A stretch of 64,000 nt of DNA, from assembly GCF_008086115.1 (NCBI RefSeq), contig NZ_VSIY01000003.1, positions 372,001 to 436,000 of the forward strand, written 5' to 3'. Of this stretch, positions 26,080 through 35,400 are shown one piece after another. The stretch comes from Maritimibacter fusiformis. GTDB lineage: Bacteria; Pseudomonadota; Alphaproteobacteria; Rhodobacterales; Rhodobacteraceae. The notes under the pieces are model-generated. The model was not told the DNA's origin. It did no database searches and saw nothing but the letters and a program-made list of their open reading frames with translations. The first letter of the stretch is position 1; the number at the start of each line of letters is the position of its first letter. Made by a program: the position numbers and the translations under genes.

Positions 26080-27489
26080 ATGGCAAAGGTCAATTTCACC
26101 CGCGACAACCTCCCTGCGCTGAAGCCGGGTAAAACCCTCACCGACGCAGGCTTCGGCGGCTACGGCGAAGGCACGCTCCAGGCGAAGGCCTCGAAGAGCG
26201 GAGGCGTCACCGTCTCCGTCAAGTTCATGCTCAACGGCAAACAGGTGCGCAGGACAGTGCGCCAGGACGTAGGCTACTGGATAGTGGAAGAGAACGGCAC
26301 GCCCGCCAAGCTCCGCGGCGAGGCAAGGGAGGTGGTACAGCAGGCCCGCCTCGAGTCAGCACGCCCAGCGCGGGGGCAGGTCCTATCCAGCGAGGCGGGC
26401 GCCAAGATGCGCTTTGTCGAGCTCGCGGAGCGGTACCTGGAGTGGCGCGCGACGAACGAGCCCTTCCGTGGCGCCAGCACGGTGCGTGCGGTCAGGAAGG
26501 CAGCCGAGCGCGCAGATGCGTTCTTCTACGCGCCGGTGGTCGACCTGGAGCCGTCCGACGGCACCCAGTTCCTGGCGCATGTCGTCGCCGATGCCGTCGC
26601 CGCATCGAAGGCGCGCGCCAAGGCGAAGGGTGACGGCGCCGTCGGCGGTCGCGTGTCAGGCGACAACCCGGGCTACCAGGCCGCTATCTCGACGCGGGGG
26701 CTCCTGCGCCCGATGCTCCGGGATTTCGCCCTGGGCATCCTGGGTCTGAAGGTGCGCGTCGATCTCTTCGACGGCTGGAAGGCGAAGACGAACGAGCCCA
26801 AGAAAGGCGCGATGACCAAAGAGGAGCGCGCCAAATTCTTCAAGGCCCTGGACGAGTGGCAGAAACCCCAGTCGAACCGTACGGGCAGGCGCCACCAGGG
26901 CTCGATCGAGACCGCAGACATGTTGCGCCTGGCATACATGGCGGGCGGCCGTGGCGGCGAATGGAAGGAAGCCCGCTGGGGCCAGATCAAAAACCTCGAC
27001 GGCGCCTGTGAGCCCGGCAAGCCCGGGACCTGGCCCACTTGGACGTTCGAGCCTGGGGAGCGCAAGCAAGGCACGACGCACACCCAAGTCCTCGACCCCT
27101 GGGCCGTCGCGATCCTTCGCCAGGTCCGCGAGCGCCGCCTGGCGCGCTGGGGCGCGATCAGGCCCGGCGACTACGTCTTCCCCAGCGCTACCGCCAGGAA
27201 GCCGGACGAGCGCCCCCGCTCGTCGTATGGCACCGCCTTCAACGCCGTGATCGAGCTGTCAGGGATTAACGAGGGCAAAGGCTACAGAGACAAGCTCACA
27301 CCCCACCGCGTCCTGCGGGCAAGCCGGATCACCGAGCTCCTGACCGAGAAAGGCTGGACAGCGAAAGAGGTCGCCGATCACCTGGGTATGACCGTGGACG
27401 TCATCGAGCGGGTCTACCTTGTCGAGCATGAGAAGCTCAACCATCTGACGATGAAGGTTGCCGAGCTGACCGACCCCACAGCGGGCTAG
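26080..27489 (+). CDS. Tyrosine recombinase / phage-type integrase
   Basis: A 469-residue site-specific recombinase. The N-terminal DNA-binding region (about 1-100) has strand-rich basic sequence; a SAM-like core-binding part follows (FVELAERYLEWR). The catalytic domain (about 250-455) shows the first arginine in MAGGRGGEWKEARW, a lysine-containing hairpin region (ERKQGTTHTQVLDP), the HxxR box in LTPHRVLRASRI, and the nucleophilic tyrosine in VIERVYLVEH. All catalytic positions appear present, so it is probably active. It reads away from guaD and would mediate integration of the accessory element. Codon use is GC-rich but differs from the core genes. Its start is 1 bp after the preceding small ORF's stop. 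Confidence 0.85.
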   Translation: MAKVNFTRDNLPALKPGKTLTDAGFGGYGEGTLQAKASKSGGVTVSVKFMLNGKQVRRTVRQDVGYWIVEENGTPAKLRGEAREVVQQARLESARPARGQVLSSEAGAKMRFVELAERYLEWRATNEPFRGASTVRAVRKAAERADAFFYAPVVDLEPSDGTQFLAHVVADAVAASKARAKAKGDGAVGGRVSGDNPGYQAAISTRGLLRPMLRDFALGILGLKVRVDLFDGWKAKTNEPKKGAMTKEERAKFFKALDEWQKPQSNRTGRRHQGSIETADMLRLAYMAGGRGGEWKEARWGQIKNLDGACEPGKPGTWPTWTFEPGERKQGTTHTQVLDPWAVAILRQVRERRLARWGAIRPGDYVFPSATARKPDERPRSSYGTAFNAVIELSGINEGKGYRDKLTPHRVLRASRITELLTEKGWTAKEVADHLGMTVDVIERVYLVEHEKLNHLTMKVAELTDPTAG

Positions 27490-27505
27490 CCGCCTTCCCG
27501 GCGGC
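27489..27505 (+). terminator. Hairpin at the integrase stop
   Basis: GCCGCC (27489-27494), a 5-nt loop TTCCC, then GGCGGC (27500-27505) starts at the last base of the integrase stop codon. There is no T-tract. It could end or stabilise the integrase transcript. Confidence 0.4.
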
Positions 27506-27516
27506 GCAGCACTCCC

Positions 27517-27669
27517 TGGAACCGCGAAGCTGGGCGCAGCATCCATGAGATCGCGTACGACATCGGATCGAGCCCAGATGTCCTGCCGAAGGTCTACGGG
27601 CGCGAGCCTGACACCGCCAAGCAGCGGCGGCGGCGCATGGTCATGGACGGCGACGCCGATCTGATCTAG
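27517..27669 (+). pseudogene. Possible C-terminal remnant of a second recombinase
   Basis: A 51-codon open stretch without a start translates as WNREAGRSIHEIAYDIGSSP..., then DVLPKVYGREPD and a basic tail QRRRRMVMDGDADLI before TAG. The pattern IxEIAxxIGSSPxVLxKVYGR recalls the last helix and catalytic tyrosine of tyrosine recombinases (GHSSxxVTxxxYxR). It follows 28 bp after the intact integrase and may be the leftover of an earlier integration at the same spot. The similarity is short and the call tentative. Confidence 0.35.
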
Positions 27670-27690
27670 TCCAAGTGGGAGAGGTACTCC

Positions 27691-27892
27691 GGTCAATAGC
27701 TTGATGCAGCGCAGGAAGGTGGCCAGGTTGTGTGGCAGCGCGTGCAGCTGCAGCCGGACCGCGTTGTCGCGGAGCCGCCCGCACGACAGACGCGTCCAGC
27801 GGAAGGGGTGCTTGCCTGCCTTGATGTGCTGCTCGGCGGTGCCGCGCTAGTTGTAGAAGCGCACCACCCATGAGCTTTGCATCGCGGTGGTC
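27691..27892 (-). pseudogene. IS1380-family transposase fragment
   Basis: The minus strand reads MQSSWVVRFYN, an in-frame TAG where Gln would be expected, then RGTAEQHIKAGKHPFRWTRL, SCGRLRDNAVRLQLHAL and PHNLATFLRCIKLLT. This is the conserved C-terminal block of IS1380-family DDE transposases (FYNQRGTAEQHIKEGK, TRLSC, NxVRLQLHALAYNL). Both ends of the transposase are missing. From about 27893 to 28254 composition becomes AT-richer and I see no gene, only the leader of the SIR2 gene. Confidence 0.7.
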
Positions 27893-28254
27893 GAGTTTAT
27901 TTGGTGGCGACAGTTCAGCGGAGCCGAAGACCGGGAAGAACTTCTAGACCGCGACGTTTAGAGCCAACGCGATTTCCCACAATCTTGAGCCAGAAATACG
28001 GGCTTTGAAATACGGAGTCGGCTAGCCACCGCATTCTGCCAACGTCAGGGCTCGAAAACTGCGAAGCCTAGACTGCGCTATTTGAACTACCAGCCCAAAA
28101 CTGCCGTCTGACCGACCAGTAGGTTGCCGCGGCGCAGCAGGGCAAGCAGACCCAAATCTTCTGCCCCGCATCGCGTTCTTAGCGGATCAATCCTTTCACC
28201 GCTACTTTTAGCTGCTAGAATACGCTGATAGAATCCTAGCTGCGTCTTGAGCAA

Positions 28255-30273
28255 ATGCCGACTTTTGTTCCCAATGGAATATTCGTGCCTGATCGTCTCG
28301 TCCAGGAATTAGAAGACGATCGCGTTGTGATATTTTGCGGAGCGGGAATCTCTATGGGTGCGGGCCTGCCAAGCTACACCGGCCTGGTCGAGCACTGCTA
28401 CAACGAACTTGGGGTGCCGCTCCCCAAAAAGCGAAGCATTGAATGGCAGTGGCCGGATCGCATGCTCGGAGCGCTTGAAAGCAGGTTTCCCGTTGAAATG
28501 CGCCGTGTGGTTGCCGAACGGCTTGATCGCGATCCAACAGACCTTGAGATGCACCGCGCGATTTTAGATCTCGCTGGCCTACGGGGTGGCAATGGAATGC
28601 GTTTGGTCACTACTAACTACGACACCTTTTTTGAGCATGCCCAGAGCGGGCTGTTACTGGGTCGAGACTATCATTCCGGTCCAGTGCTGCCAATTCCACG
28701 CAATGATCGGATAGTCAGTTGGAAGAGCATAGCCTACTTGCATGGCCGACTAGCGCCGGTAAATGAAGCCAACGATCACCTCGTCCTTACCAGCGCTGAT
28801 TTTGGGCGTGCCTATCTCACGGACGCTTGGGCCGCACGCTTTATCGCGCGCCTATTCTCTGAATTCACAGTGCTCTTCGTCGGATACAGCCTGAACGATC
28901 CCGTGCTACGGTATATGACAGACGCGTTTGCGGCTGAGGAAGTCTCCTCGCGGGTACGTGCGCCGCGAGGCCCCGCCTACATTTTCGTCCCCTATCGTGG
29001 TCGGGAAGCACAAGACCCCCAACCGTGGAGAGAGCGAAATATCGAGCCAATCTTCTACAACCAAATGCGGAATCACGTGCACTTGAAACGCACGCTGATT
29101 GGATGGGCCAAGGCCCGCCATGATTACCTTTCGCGAACCCGAGTGATGATCAGTCGGACTGCGCCTCATCCGCCTGAGAGCCAGCACCCAAGCGATGTTG
29201 CGAACCTTGTTTGGGCCATCGCTGGTCGACCGGACGACGAAGGCTACGGTGCTCGCATATTTGCATCGCTCGATCCGCCCCCGCCAATTGAATGGCTCAG
29301 TGTGCTGTCTCGGCACGAGGAGCGGCTTTTAAAAAAATACCGCGAGGCCGTTGATGTCGCTCGCCGGGAAGGTGCCGAAAATCCGACTGTGCCCACTTTG
29401 CATTTGGACGAGCTATTCCCAATGGCGAACGGAGATTTCGCCCAGATCGGACAGACAGCGCGCGGTTTGGTTCCTTGGATTACAGCCCAACTCAATTCGT
29501 TCCAGTTGGCGGAATGGGTAATAGAAAGACTTCGGGACGGACGGCGTGCAAACTGGATTCTGAGGCAGGCTATACGCAGCCGCTTGGCCGGGGAAAGCGC
29601 CCTTGGTGCTGGTTTCGTCCAATTTTGGCGGATCGTATCGGCGGAAGGCGAATGGGCGCACATGCGTCCCAACAGCTTTCTGCACTATGGGCTTGAAGCG
29701 ATGCTTCAAGATGAACCGGACACTCCGTGGGCGACCCAAGAACTGGCCACTGTGTTCCGTCCGGTCCTGACCCTAAAGCGTTCCTTCTACCGCCGTTTGT
29801 ACGACGATAACGAGGCCGACGGAGAGCAACTTGCGCACATTGCAGATGCTGAGGTCAAGCTGCGTGGAGAAAATTACATAGACTCCTTCACTAGTGTTCT
29901 TGCCAAACAACCTCACGCCGATGACTTTCTGGCAGCACGAATTGATGTGCTCACAGAACTGCTTCGGGAGGCATTGACCCTTTATGCAATAGCGGGCGAA
30001 GCGAGCTCAGAATATGATCCTACAATCATTCAGCGCCCGTCGATCGAACCGCACTCTCAGAACCGCAATTACGAGCGCTGGACCGTTTTGTTTGACTTGA
30101 TTTGGCAGGGGTGGCGTCACATTGATTTGGCAGACGGCACGCACAGTCGAGAATGCGTCGCACGCTGGCGCCGTATCCCATACCTCGGATTTAGACGGCT
30201 CTCGATTGCGGCGGTCAATGCGAGCGGGCACTTCACGCCAGAAGAAAAATTAGAGGTGCTACTCAATGCCTAA
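28255..30273 (+). CDS. SIR2-domain defence-type protein
   Basis: A 672-residue protein. The N-terminal SIR2-like NAD-binding domain (about 15-290) shows VVIFCGAGISMGAG, VTTNYDTFFEHA, the catalytic-type histidine in IAYLHGRLAP, and FVGYSLNDPVLRYM. This is the non-deacetylase SIR2 branch found in anti-phage systems, which typically consumes NAD+ upon infection. The remainder is helical with no zinc-finger cysteines. Codons are AT-richer than in the core genome. The last 8 bp overlap the next gene (ATGCCTAA). SIR2-DUF4020 proteins are usually a single chain of about 1200 residues, so this may be the SIR2 half of a split protein. The upstream ribosome-binding site is weak. Confidence 0.82.
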   Translation: MPTFVPNGIFVPDRLVQELEDDRVVIFCGAGISMGAGLPSYTGLVEHCYNELGVPLPKKRSIEWQWPDRMLGALESRFPVEMRRVVAERLDRDPTDLEMHRAILDLAGLRGGNGMRLVTTNYDTFFEHAQSGLLLGRDYHSGPVLPIPRNDRIVSWKSIAYLHGRLAPVNEANDHLVLTSADFGRAYLTDAWAARFIARLFSEFTVLFVGYSLNDPVLRYMTDAFAAEEVSSRVRAPRGPAYIFVPYRGREAQDPQPWRERNIEPIFYNQMRNHVHLKRTLIGWAKARHDYLSRTRVMISRTAPHPPESQHPSDVANLVWAIAGRPDDEGYGARIFASLDPPPPIEWLSVLSRHEERLLKKYREAVDVARREGAENPTVPTLHLDELFPMANGDFAQIGQTARGLVPWITAQLNSFQLAEWVIERLRDGRRANWILRQAIRSRLAGESALGAGFVQFWRIVSAEGEWAHMRPNSFLHYGLEAMLQDEPDTPWATQELATVFRPVLTLKRSFYRRLYDDNEADGEQLAHIADAEVKLRGENYIDSFTSVLAKQPHADDFLAARIDVLTELLREALTLYAIAGEASSEYDPTIIQRPSIEPHSQNRNYERWTVLFDLIWQGWRHIDLADGTHSRECVARWRRIPYLGFRRLSIAAVNASGHFTPEEKLEVLLNA

Positions 30274-32044
30274 GACCGCCGCCCTTTGGCACTCTGGATC
30301 CCGGAAGGAGGCGATGGATCTGCTTCAATCTACTTGGCCGTTGCTTGACGAAGCTGGTCAGGAACATCTCACTAGGACAATTCTGGCAGGCCCACCGGAC
30401 AAACTACTTGAAAATGTGGATGAAGATGAACGGACACGCTCGCGCGATCGACGGGTATTCGATCGAATAACAGCAATTGAACGTCTCTCGAACCCTCCGT
30501 TGACGCAAGGACTGGCCAATGAGCTTGCCCGTATTCGTAGGGAGTATCCGGAGTGGGAAGCGCCGCCAGGCGAGCAAGCCCACTTCGTGAGCTGGTCGGA
30601 GACGAGCTTCGGACCCGACACCAAATACGGGGCTGACGATCTCGCCTCGCTTCCCGAAGACGAACTCATCACGGTATTGGAAACCGATGACGACCGACGA
30701 GAAGGCCTGCTCGACGCTTGGCGCCAGTTCGCGGCGGCGGACAGTGAACGCGCCATCAAAACCCTAGAACGGATCGCAGCGGTCAAGGAGCCAGTTCGTG
30801 TGGACATCTGGCGCTATGCGCTGTGGGGTCTTCGGGACACGGCCGCAAGTGGTTCCCTGGACCGTCTTCTCAGATTGCTCCTTAAAGCACCGGAGACACT
30901 GTTCAACCAACCCGATTTCTCGCAAGCAGTTGCTGAAATCCTGGAAGCTACTGGTGGCGCGATCGGGACTGACAATCTTGCGCAAAGCTACTGGAGACTC
31001 TTTGACAAGGCCCTTCTGGCCGCATCAGTGGATCCATCCAATACAGCAGAGGAGGATTGTGACGATTGGGTCCACTTCGCAATCAACTGCTCGATGGGCC
31101 ACTTAGCAAAGGGCTTTTTCGCCGCACTATTTTCGCGCGAATTGAAAGTCGGAGATGGCATCCCGCATGACCTAGTAGAACGACTTGATCACCTCATGGA
31201 GCCTACTTTAATCGCACATCGACCAGCACGCGTTATCGCGGCATCTCGTCTGTCTTACCTGTACGCCGTCGACCCCGGCTGGGTGAAGCGCGTGTTGCTT
31301 TCAGGGTTCGACTGGTCAGATGAGACAGAATCCTTCGCTCTATGGCAGGGGTATGGTTGGAACGCTCGAATTGATCCGCAACTCTGGGCAGCAATAAAGC
31401 CGAGCTTCCTTGACCTGTTCACACCTGAACGGCTTGAAAGGTTTGGTAGTTTCCGGCGCAACATGGCTCAACTCCTAATGTTGGTAGGCATCGAATTCGG
31501 AATTCAGGAGCTACCCAGGGATCGAGTACGCGACGCAATCCGGTCAATGTCCGCAGGAATGCGCAGTGACGCTGTAGCTTGGATAGCCGATTATCTGAAA
31601 CAATCAGGAGAACCTGTCGAGGGGGAGGATCGCATAGGCGCCGGCCCGCGTAGCGACGCTCTGTGGCGCGATCGGGTGGGACCGTGGCTCAAGCGAGTTT
31701 GGCCGGCCGATCCAGAGATTTGTAGCGGGGACCTATCGGAACAATTTGCCGTTGCGGCAACTGCCACAGACGCTGAATTTTCCGAGGCAGTAAAACAGAT
31801 TAGCCCATATCTTGTCCGGTCAAATGCGTTCCTTCTCCTCCATGAATTAGCTGCATCGGATCATCCCGACCAGCACCCCAAGTCTACAATGGTTCTAATA
31901 GACAGATTGATGGCCCCAGAGTTTCATTGGGGGGGCGAACCATTCAGAGAAATACTGGAACGCGTCGTCGCAAGCGAACCGGCGCTTGAGGAAGATGTCG
32001 TGTACAGGCGCTGGGACGAGCGGCTGCGACTTCAAGGGCAGTAG
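30266..32044 (+). CDS. DUF4020-like helical partner of the SIR2 protein
   Basis: A 592-residue protein composed of helical repeats (for example DRLLRLLLKAPETLF, LFTPERLERFGSFRRNMAQL, RVIAASRLSYLYAVDPGWV), without a recognisable catalytic motif. It resembles the C-terminal DUF4020 region of long SIR2 proteins, which probably senses a phage component. It starts inside the last codons of the SIR2 gene in the +1 frame relative to it. Removing one base in GCCTAAG would join LEVLLNA to KTAALWHSG as a continuous chain. Two separate subunits made by coupled translation, or a damaged single gene, are both possible. Confidence 0.6.
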   Translation: MPKTAALWHSGSRKEAMDLLQSTWPLLDEAGQEHLTRTILAGPPDKLLENVDEDERTRSRDRRVFDRITAIERLSNPPLTQGLANELARIRREYPEWEAPPGEQAHFVSWSETSFGPDTKYGADDLASLPEDELITVLETDDDRREGLLDAWRQFAAADSERAIKTLERIAAVKEPVRVDIWRYALWGLRDTAASGSLDRLLRLLLKAPETLFNQPDFSQAVAEILEATGGAIGTDNLAQSYWRLFDKALLAASVDPSNTAEEDCDDWVHFAINCSMGHLAKGFFAALFSRELKVGDGIPHDLVERLDHLMEPTLIAHRPARVIAASRLSYLYAVDPGWVKRVLLSGFDWSDETESFALWQGYGWNARIDPQLWAAIKPSFLDLFTPERLERFGSFRRNMAQLLMLVGIEFGIQELPRDRVRDAIRSMSAGMRSDAVAWIADYLKQSGEPVEGEDRIGAGPRSDALWRDRVGPWLKRVWPADPEICSGDLSEQFAVAATATDAEFSEAVKQISPYLVRSNAFLLLHELAASDHPDQHPKSTMVLIDRLMAPEFHWGGEPFREILERVVASEPALEEDVVYRRWDERLRLQGQ

Positions 32045-32136
32045 TGACGGAATAATCCTGTGCCGGTCGAAAAAATGTGGTGACGTTTTTCCGATTCATG
32101 TCCGCTATCGGGGCCTCAACCAAAACCTTGGCTTCT

Positions 32137-32261
32137 GCAGCGAATGCCTGCTTCCCGCCCTTCCGAGGGTGACAACCAGGTAGACAAGGTCGGCCCTAAA
32201 CCGACCTTGCGCGCTCGACTTGGATGCCGCGCTTGCAGCCCGCTTTCCGGGCATTCGCTGC
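32137..32261. repeat. Nested inverted-repeat unit (REP/BIME-like), copy 1
   Basis: GCAGCGAATGCC (32137-32148) and its exact inverse GGCATTCGCTGC (32250-32261) enclose a second perfect hairpin, AAGGTCGG (32186-32193) / CCGACCTT (32201-32208), with loop CCCTAAA. The arm is followed by TTCCCGCCCT, which recurs after the next gene. The 415-bp gap from 32045 to 32459 contains this unit and no gene that I can support. Confidence 0.6.
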
Positions 32262-32459
32262 ATCAGCATCACCCTGAATCGCAGAAATTCACGCTCAGTC
32301 GACAAAACCATCGATGCAGTGGTTTCCGCTAGGGTGGGCTGATCTTTAGAGACGTGTGGGTATCGCGAAAACTTACAACGTTCAAATTTCTCATTGAGAA
32401 AGCTGAAAGCGTCAACACTACCTAAAGGCGTAATCGCCCCTTTCGGTAACAAGGTGTTG

Positions 32460-35400
32460 ATGCTATGTTCTCCTTTGCCACAACAAGTTGAGCCAGAGAT
32501 TGAATCAGTGCCTAGTTCTAGAACCTTCACAAAGCTGATCTCCCATTTCTTCGGGAGATCAAAAGAACAAGTAGATGTAACGTCACGTTATGTCGACCTT
32601 GCACCCACAAGCAACGCTGATCCGAAGGGCATTTATTCGACCGCGCTGGCTTTCGCTACGACCAACGACAATGTCTATAATATCGCCCTCACCGGTCCAT
32701 ACGGATCCGGAAAGAGCAGTATCATCAACACATTTTTGAAGCGGTACAAAGGCAATTACCTTCGAATCTCCTTGGCTTCTTTCCTGCCAGATTCCGAGGG
32801 TAAGCAACTAGCAATTGATCCGCAAGAGATCGAGCGCAGCATCCTTCAACAGATGCTCTACGGACAAGATGCCGACAAGCTTCCATTGTCGCGTTTCAAG
32901 AGAATTCAGAGACCGAGCAAGTACGTGCCCTTAATGTCGTTGCTCGTCCTTCTAGGGTGTTTTTCGGCTTGGCATCTGTTCCAAAGCCGAAGCGACATTG
33001 TATCTGGGGAGTTTTTCACGCCATTCGAGCTAGGTAATTGGCTAAACTATGCGACCTTTGGGATTGGCTTTGCATTCCTGTGGCGCTTGTTGCACCAACT
33101 CTACGTCAAGAGCCTTGGTATATCGGTAAAGAGCATCTCACTAAGAGATGTCGAGATGTCAACCGATGCGCTGGATAAGGAATCCATCCTCAATAGGCAC
33201 TTGGACGAGATCATTTATTTTTTCCAGTCTACCAGCTATGAACTCGTCATCATCGAGGACCTGGACCGATTTGATCGGCCGGAAATCTTTGTCACACTTC
33301 GCGAAATCAACGGCTTGATCAACGCCAACAACGGCGTGAACCAGAGAGTGCGGTTTCTGTACGCCCTGCGCGACGACATGTTCGCAAACAAGGACCGCAC
33401 CAAGTTCTTCGAGTTCATCGTTCCGGTGATACCGATCATCAACTCTTCGAACTCAATCGATAAAGTTCTCGAAGAAGGCCAACGTTTGCAGTTGGAAAAG
33501 AGGTTGAATCCGCGGTTCTTGCGTGAGGTTTCTCGGTATCTTGACGATCTCAGGTTGATCAAAAATATCTTCAACGAGTACGCCACTTACATCGACAACC
33601 TTGAGCAAGATGAACAGGGCGATCTTGATCCGAGCAAGCTCCTAGCAATCCTCATCTATAAGAACATTATGCCCGATGATTTTGAGCTGCTTCATCAACA
33701 GAAGGGCAAGATCGCCACAATCCTTCAGCGCTATGACGAGTGCGTTGCCGTTGTTGAAGCAGACAAACAGGCCGCCATCCAGAAAATCAATGAAGGTGCC
33801 GCTGAGGCGGAGGCACAGCACCCGCGCAACCTCAAGGAACTGCGGCGGATTTATGCGATGGCAATTGCGGACCGACTGAACGACCAGTGTTCAGGCGTTC
33901 GGATAAGAAACGTCTCTGTCCATGTGAGCCAACTAACTGACCACAAGCTATTTGAGGAAATCCTATCCTCCGAAAATATTCAACAATATGGACCACAAGC
34001 TGGGGTCCGCTCCTTGAATCTGTCCGGCGTCCAGTCAGATGTTGACACGAAACTGAGCTATGCAGAGCGAAAAGAACTCATCGAGCGACGTTCATCAGAG
34101 AGCAAGGCCGAAGCAGCCAAGAAAGTACAAGACCTAAGAGATCAAATTGTTTCGCTGCGGCGCTTGAGATTCAGCGACGTATTGCAAGCCAATGCGGCAA
34201 CGCTGGACGGCGATCTCGCGGAGCTAGGCGAGAACAGAAACTTGATGGAGTACCTGCTCTTCGAAGGGTTCCTCGACGATACCTACTATCAGTACATTTC
34301 TCTTTTTCATTCTGGGCGACTTTCCCCGGCCGACAATAACTTCCTCAAGAAAATTCGAGGCTTTAAGAACCCTGATCCCGATTTTCAGATCGACAACCCT
34401 GCAGAGGTGATCGTTGAGATGCGGGACGAGGACTTTCAAAGAAGCTATGTGCTTAACCGTCACCTGATGGATCACATGCTGGAAAACCCCGCGAAGCATA
34501 AGGCGCGTATTGATCATGCCATGAAGTACATCGCAGACAATTTTGCGAATGCTCAGGACTTTTTGGAGAGCTACTACACGAGCGGCAAGCGCGTTCATGA
34601 GTTTGTGGAGACCCTGTCTGGTGGGTGGGCTGGTTTCGCGGAAGCTGCTGTGGAAACGAGAAATGCCCCCAACCACGTGGCTGTTATCATGAAGTCCCTC
34701 CCTGTAAGTTCGTTCACCGCGAAAAGCGGTCAAAACAGCGCCTTGCGAGACTATTTGAGTGACCATCTAGTCGACGTTCTGAATACAGGCATCGACTTTG
34801 AGCTGGGAAGATTGAAAACCCTTGGCATTGTAGTTCTGAGCCTCGCCGAGATTGCTGAACATGCAAGTGCCTCGAAATATGTGGTCGAGAACTCTCTGTA
34901 CCGCGTCACATATGACAATATCCATCGAGTCATGCAGGCGAATGTGCAGGTACAAGCTCTGAAGGCCCTCCAAACGCAGAATTTCTCAACAATCCTCTCA
35001 TACGCGCCGGAGTATCTGCGTCAGCATATCCGAGGCAACTTTCAAACCTACCTAGACGACGTGCTGTTGCCGCTTGAAGACAACACAGAAGAAAACCTTG
35101 ACGCGATTCGAGCCGCCCTTAATTACAGCGACGTTACGGACGAAAGCTTGACCGCCTTCATTACCAAGCAAGATGCAGTGTTCGAAAATCTAGATGACGT
35201 GCCCGAAAGGTTCTTTTCATCCCTATTTGAGCACAACTTGGTAAAACCAAAGTGGAGCAACGTAATCCACTATATGGGCGTCGAAGAGTTCAATGGCGAG
35301 GTGCTAACTGCGTTCTTACGGGATAATGACAACAGCAAACCGCTCCTTGCTGAGAAATACTTGCACAACGATGAGACTATAGCCGTTAGCCGCTTCATCC

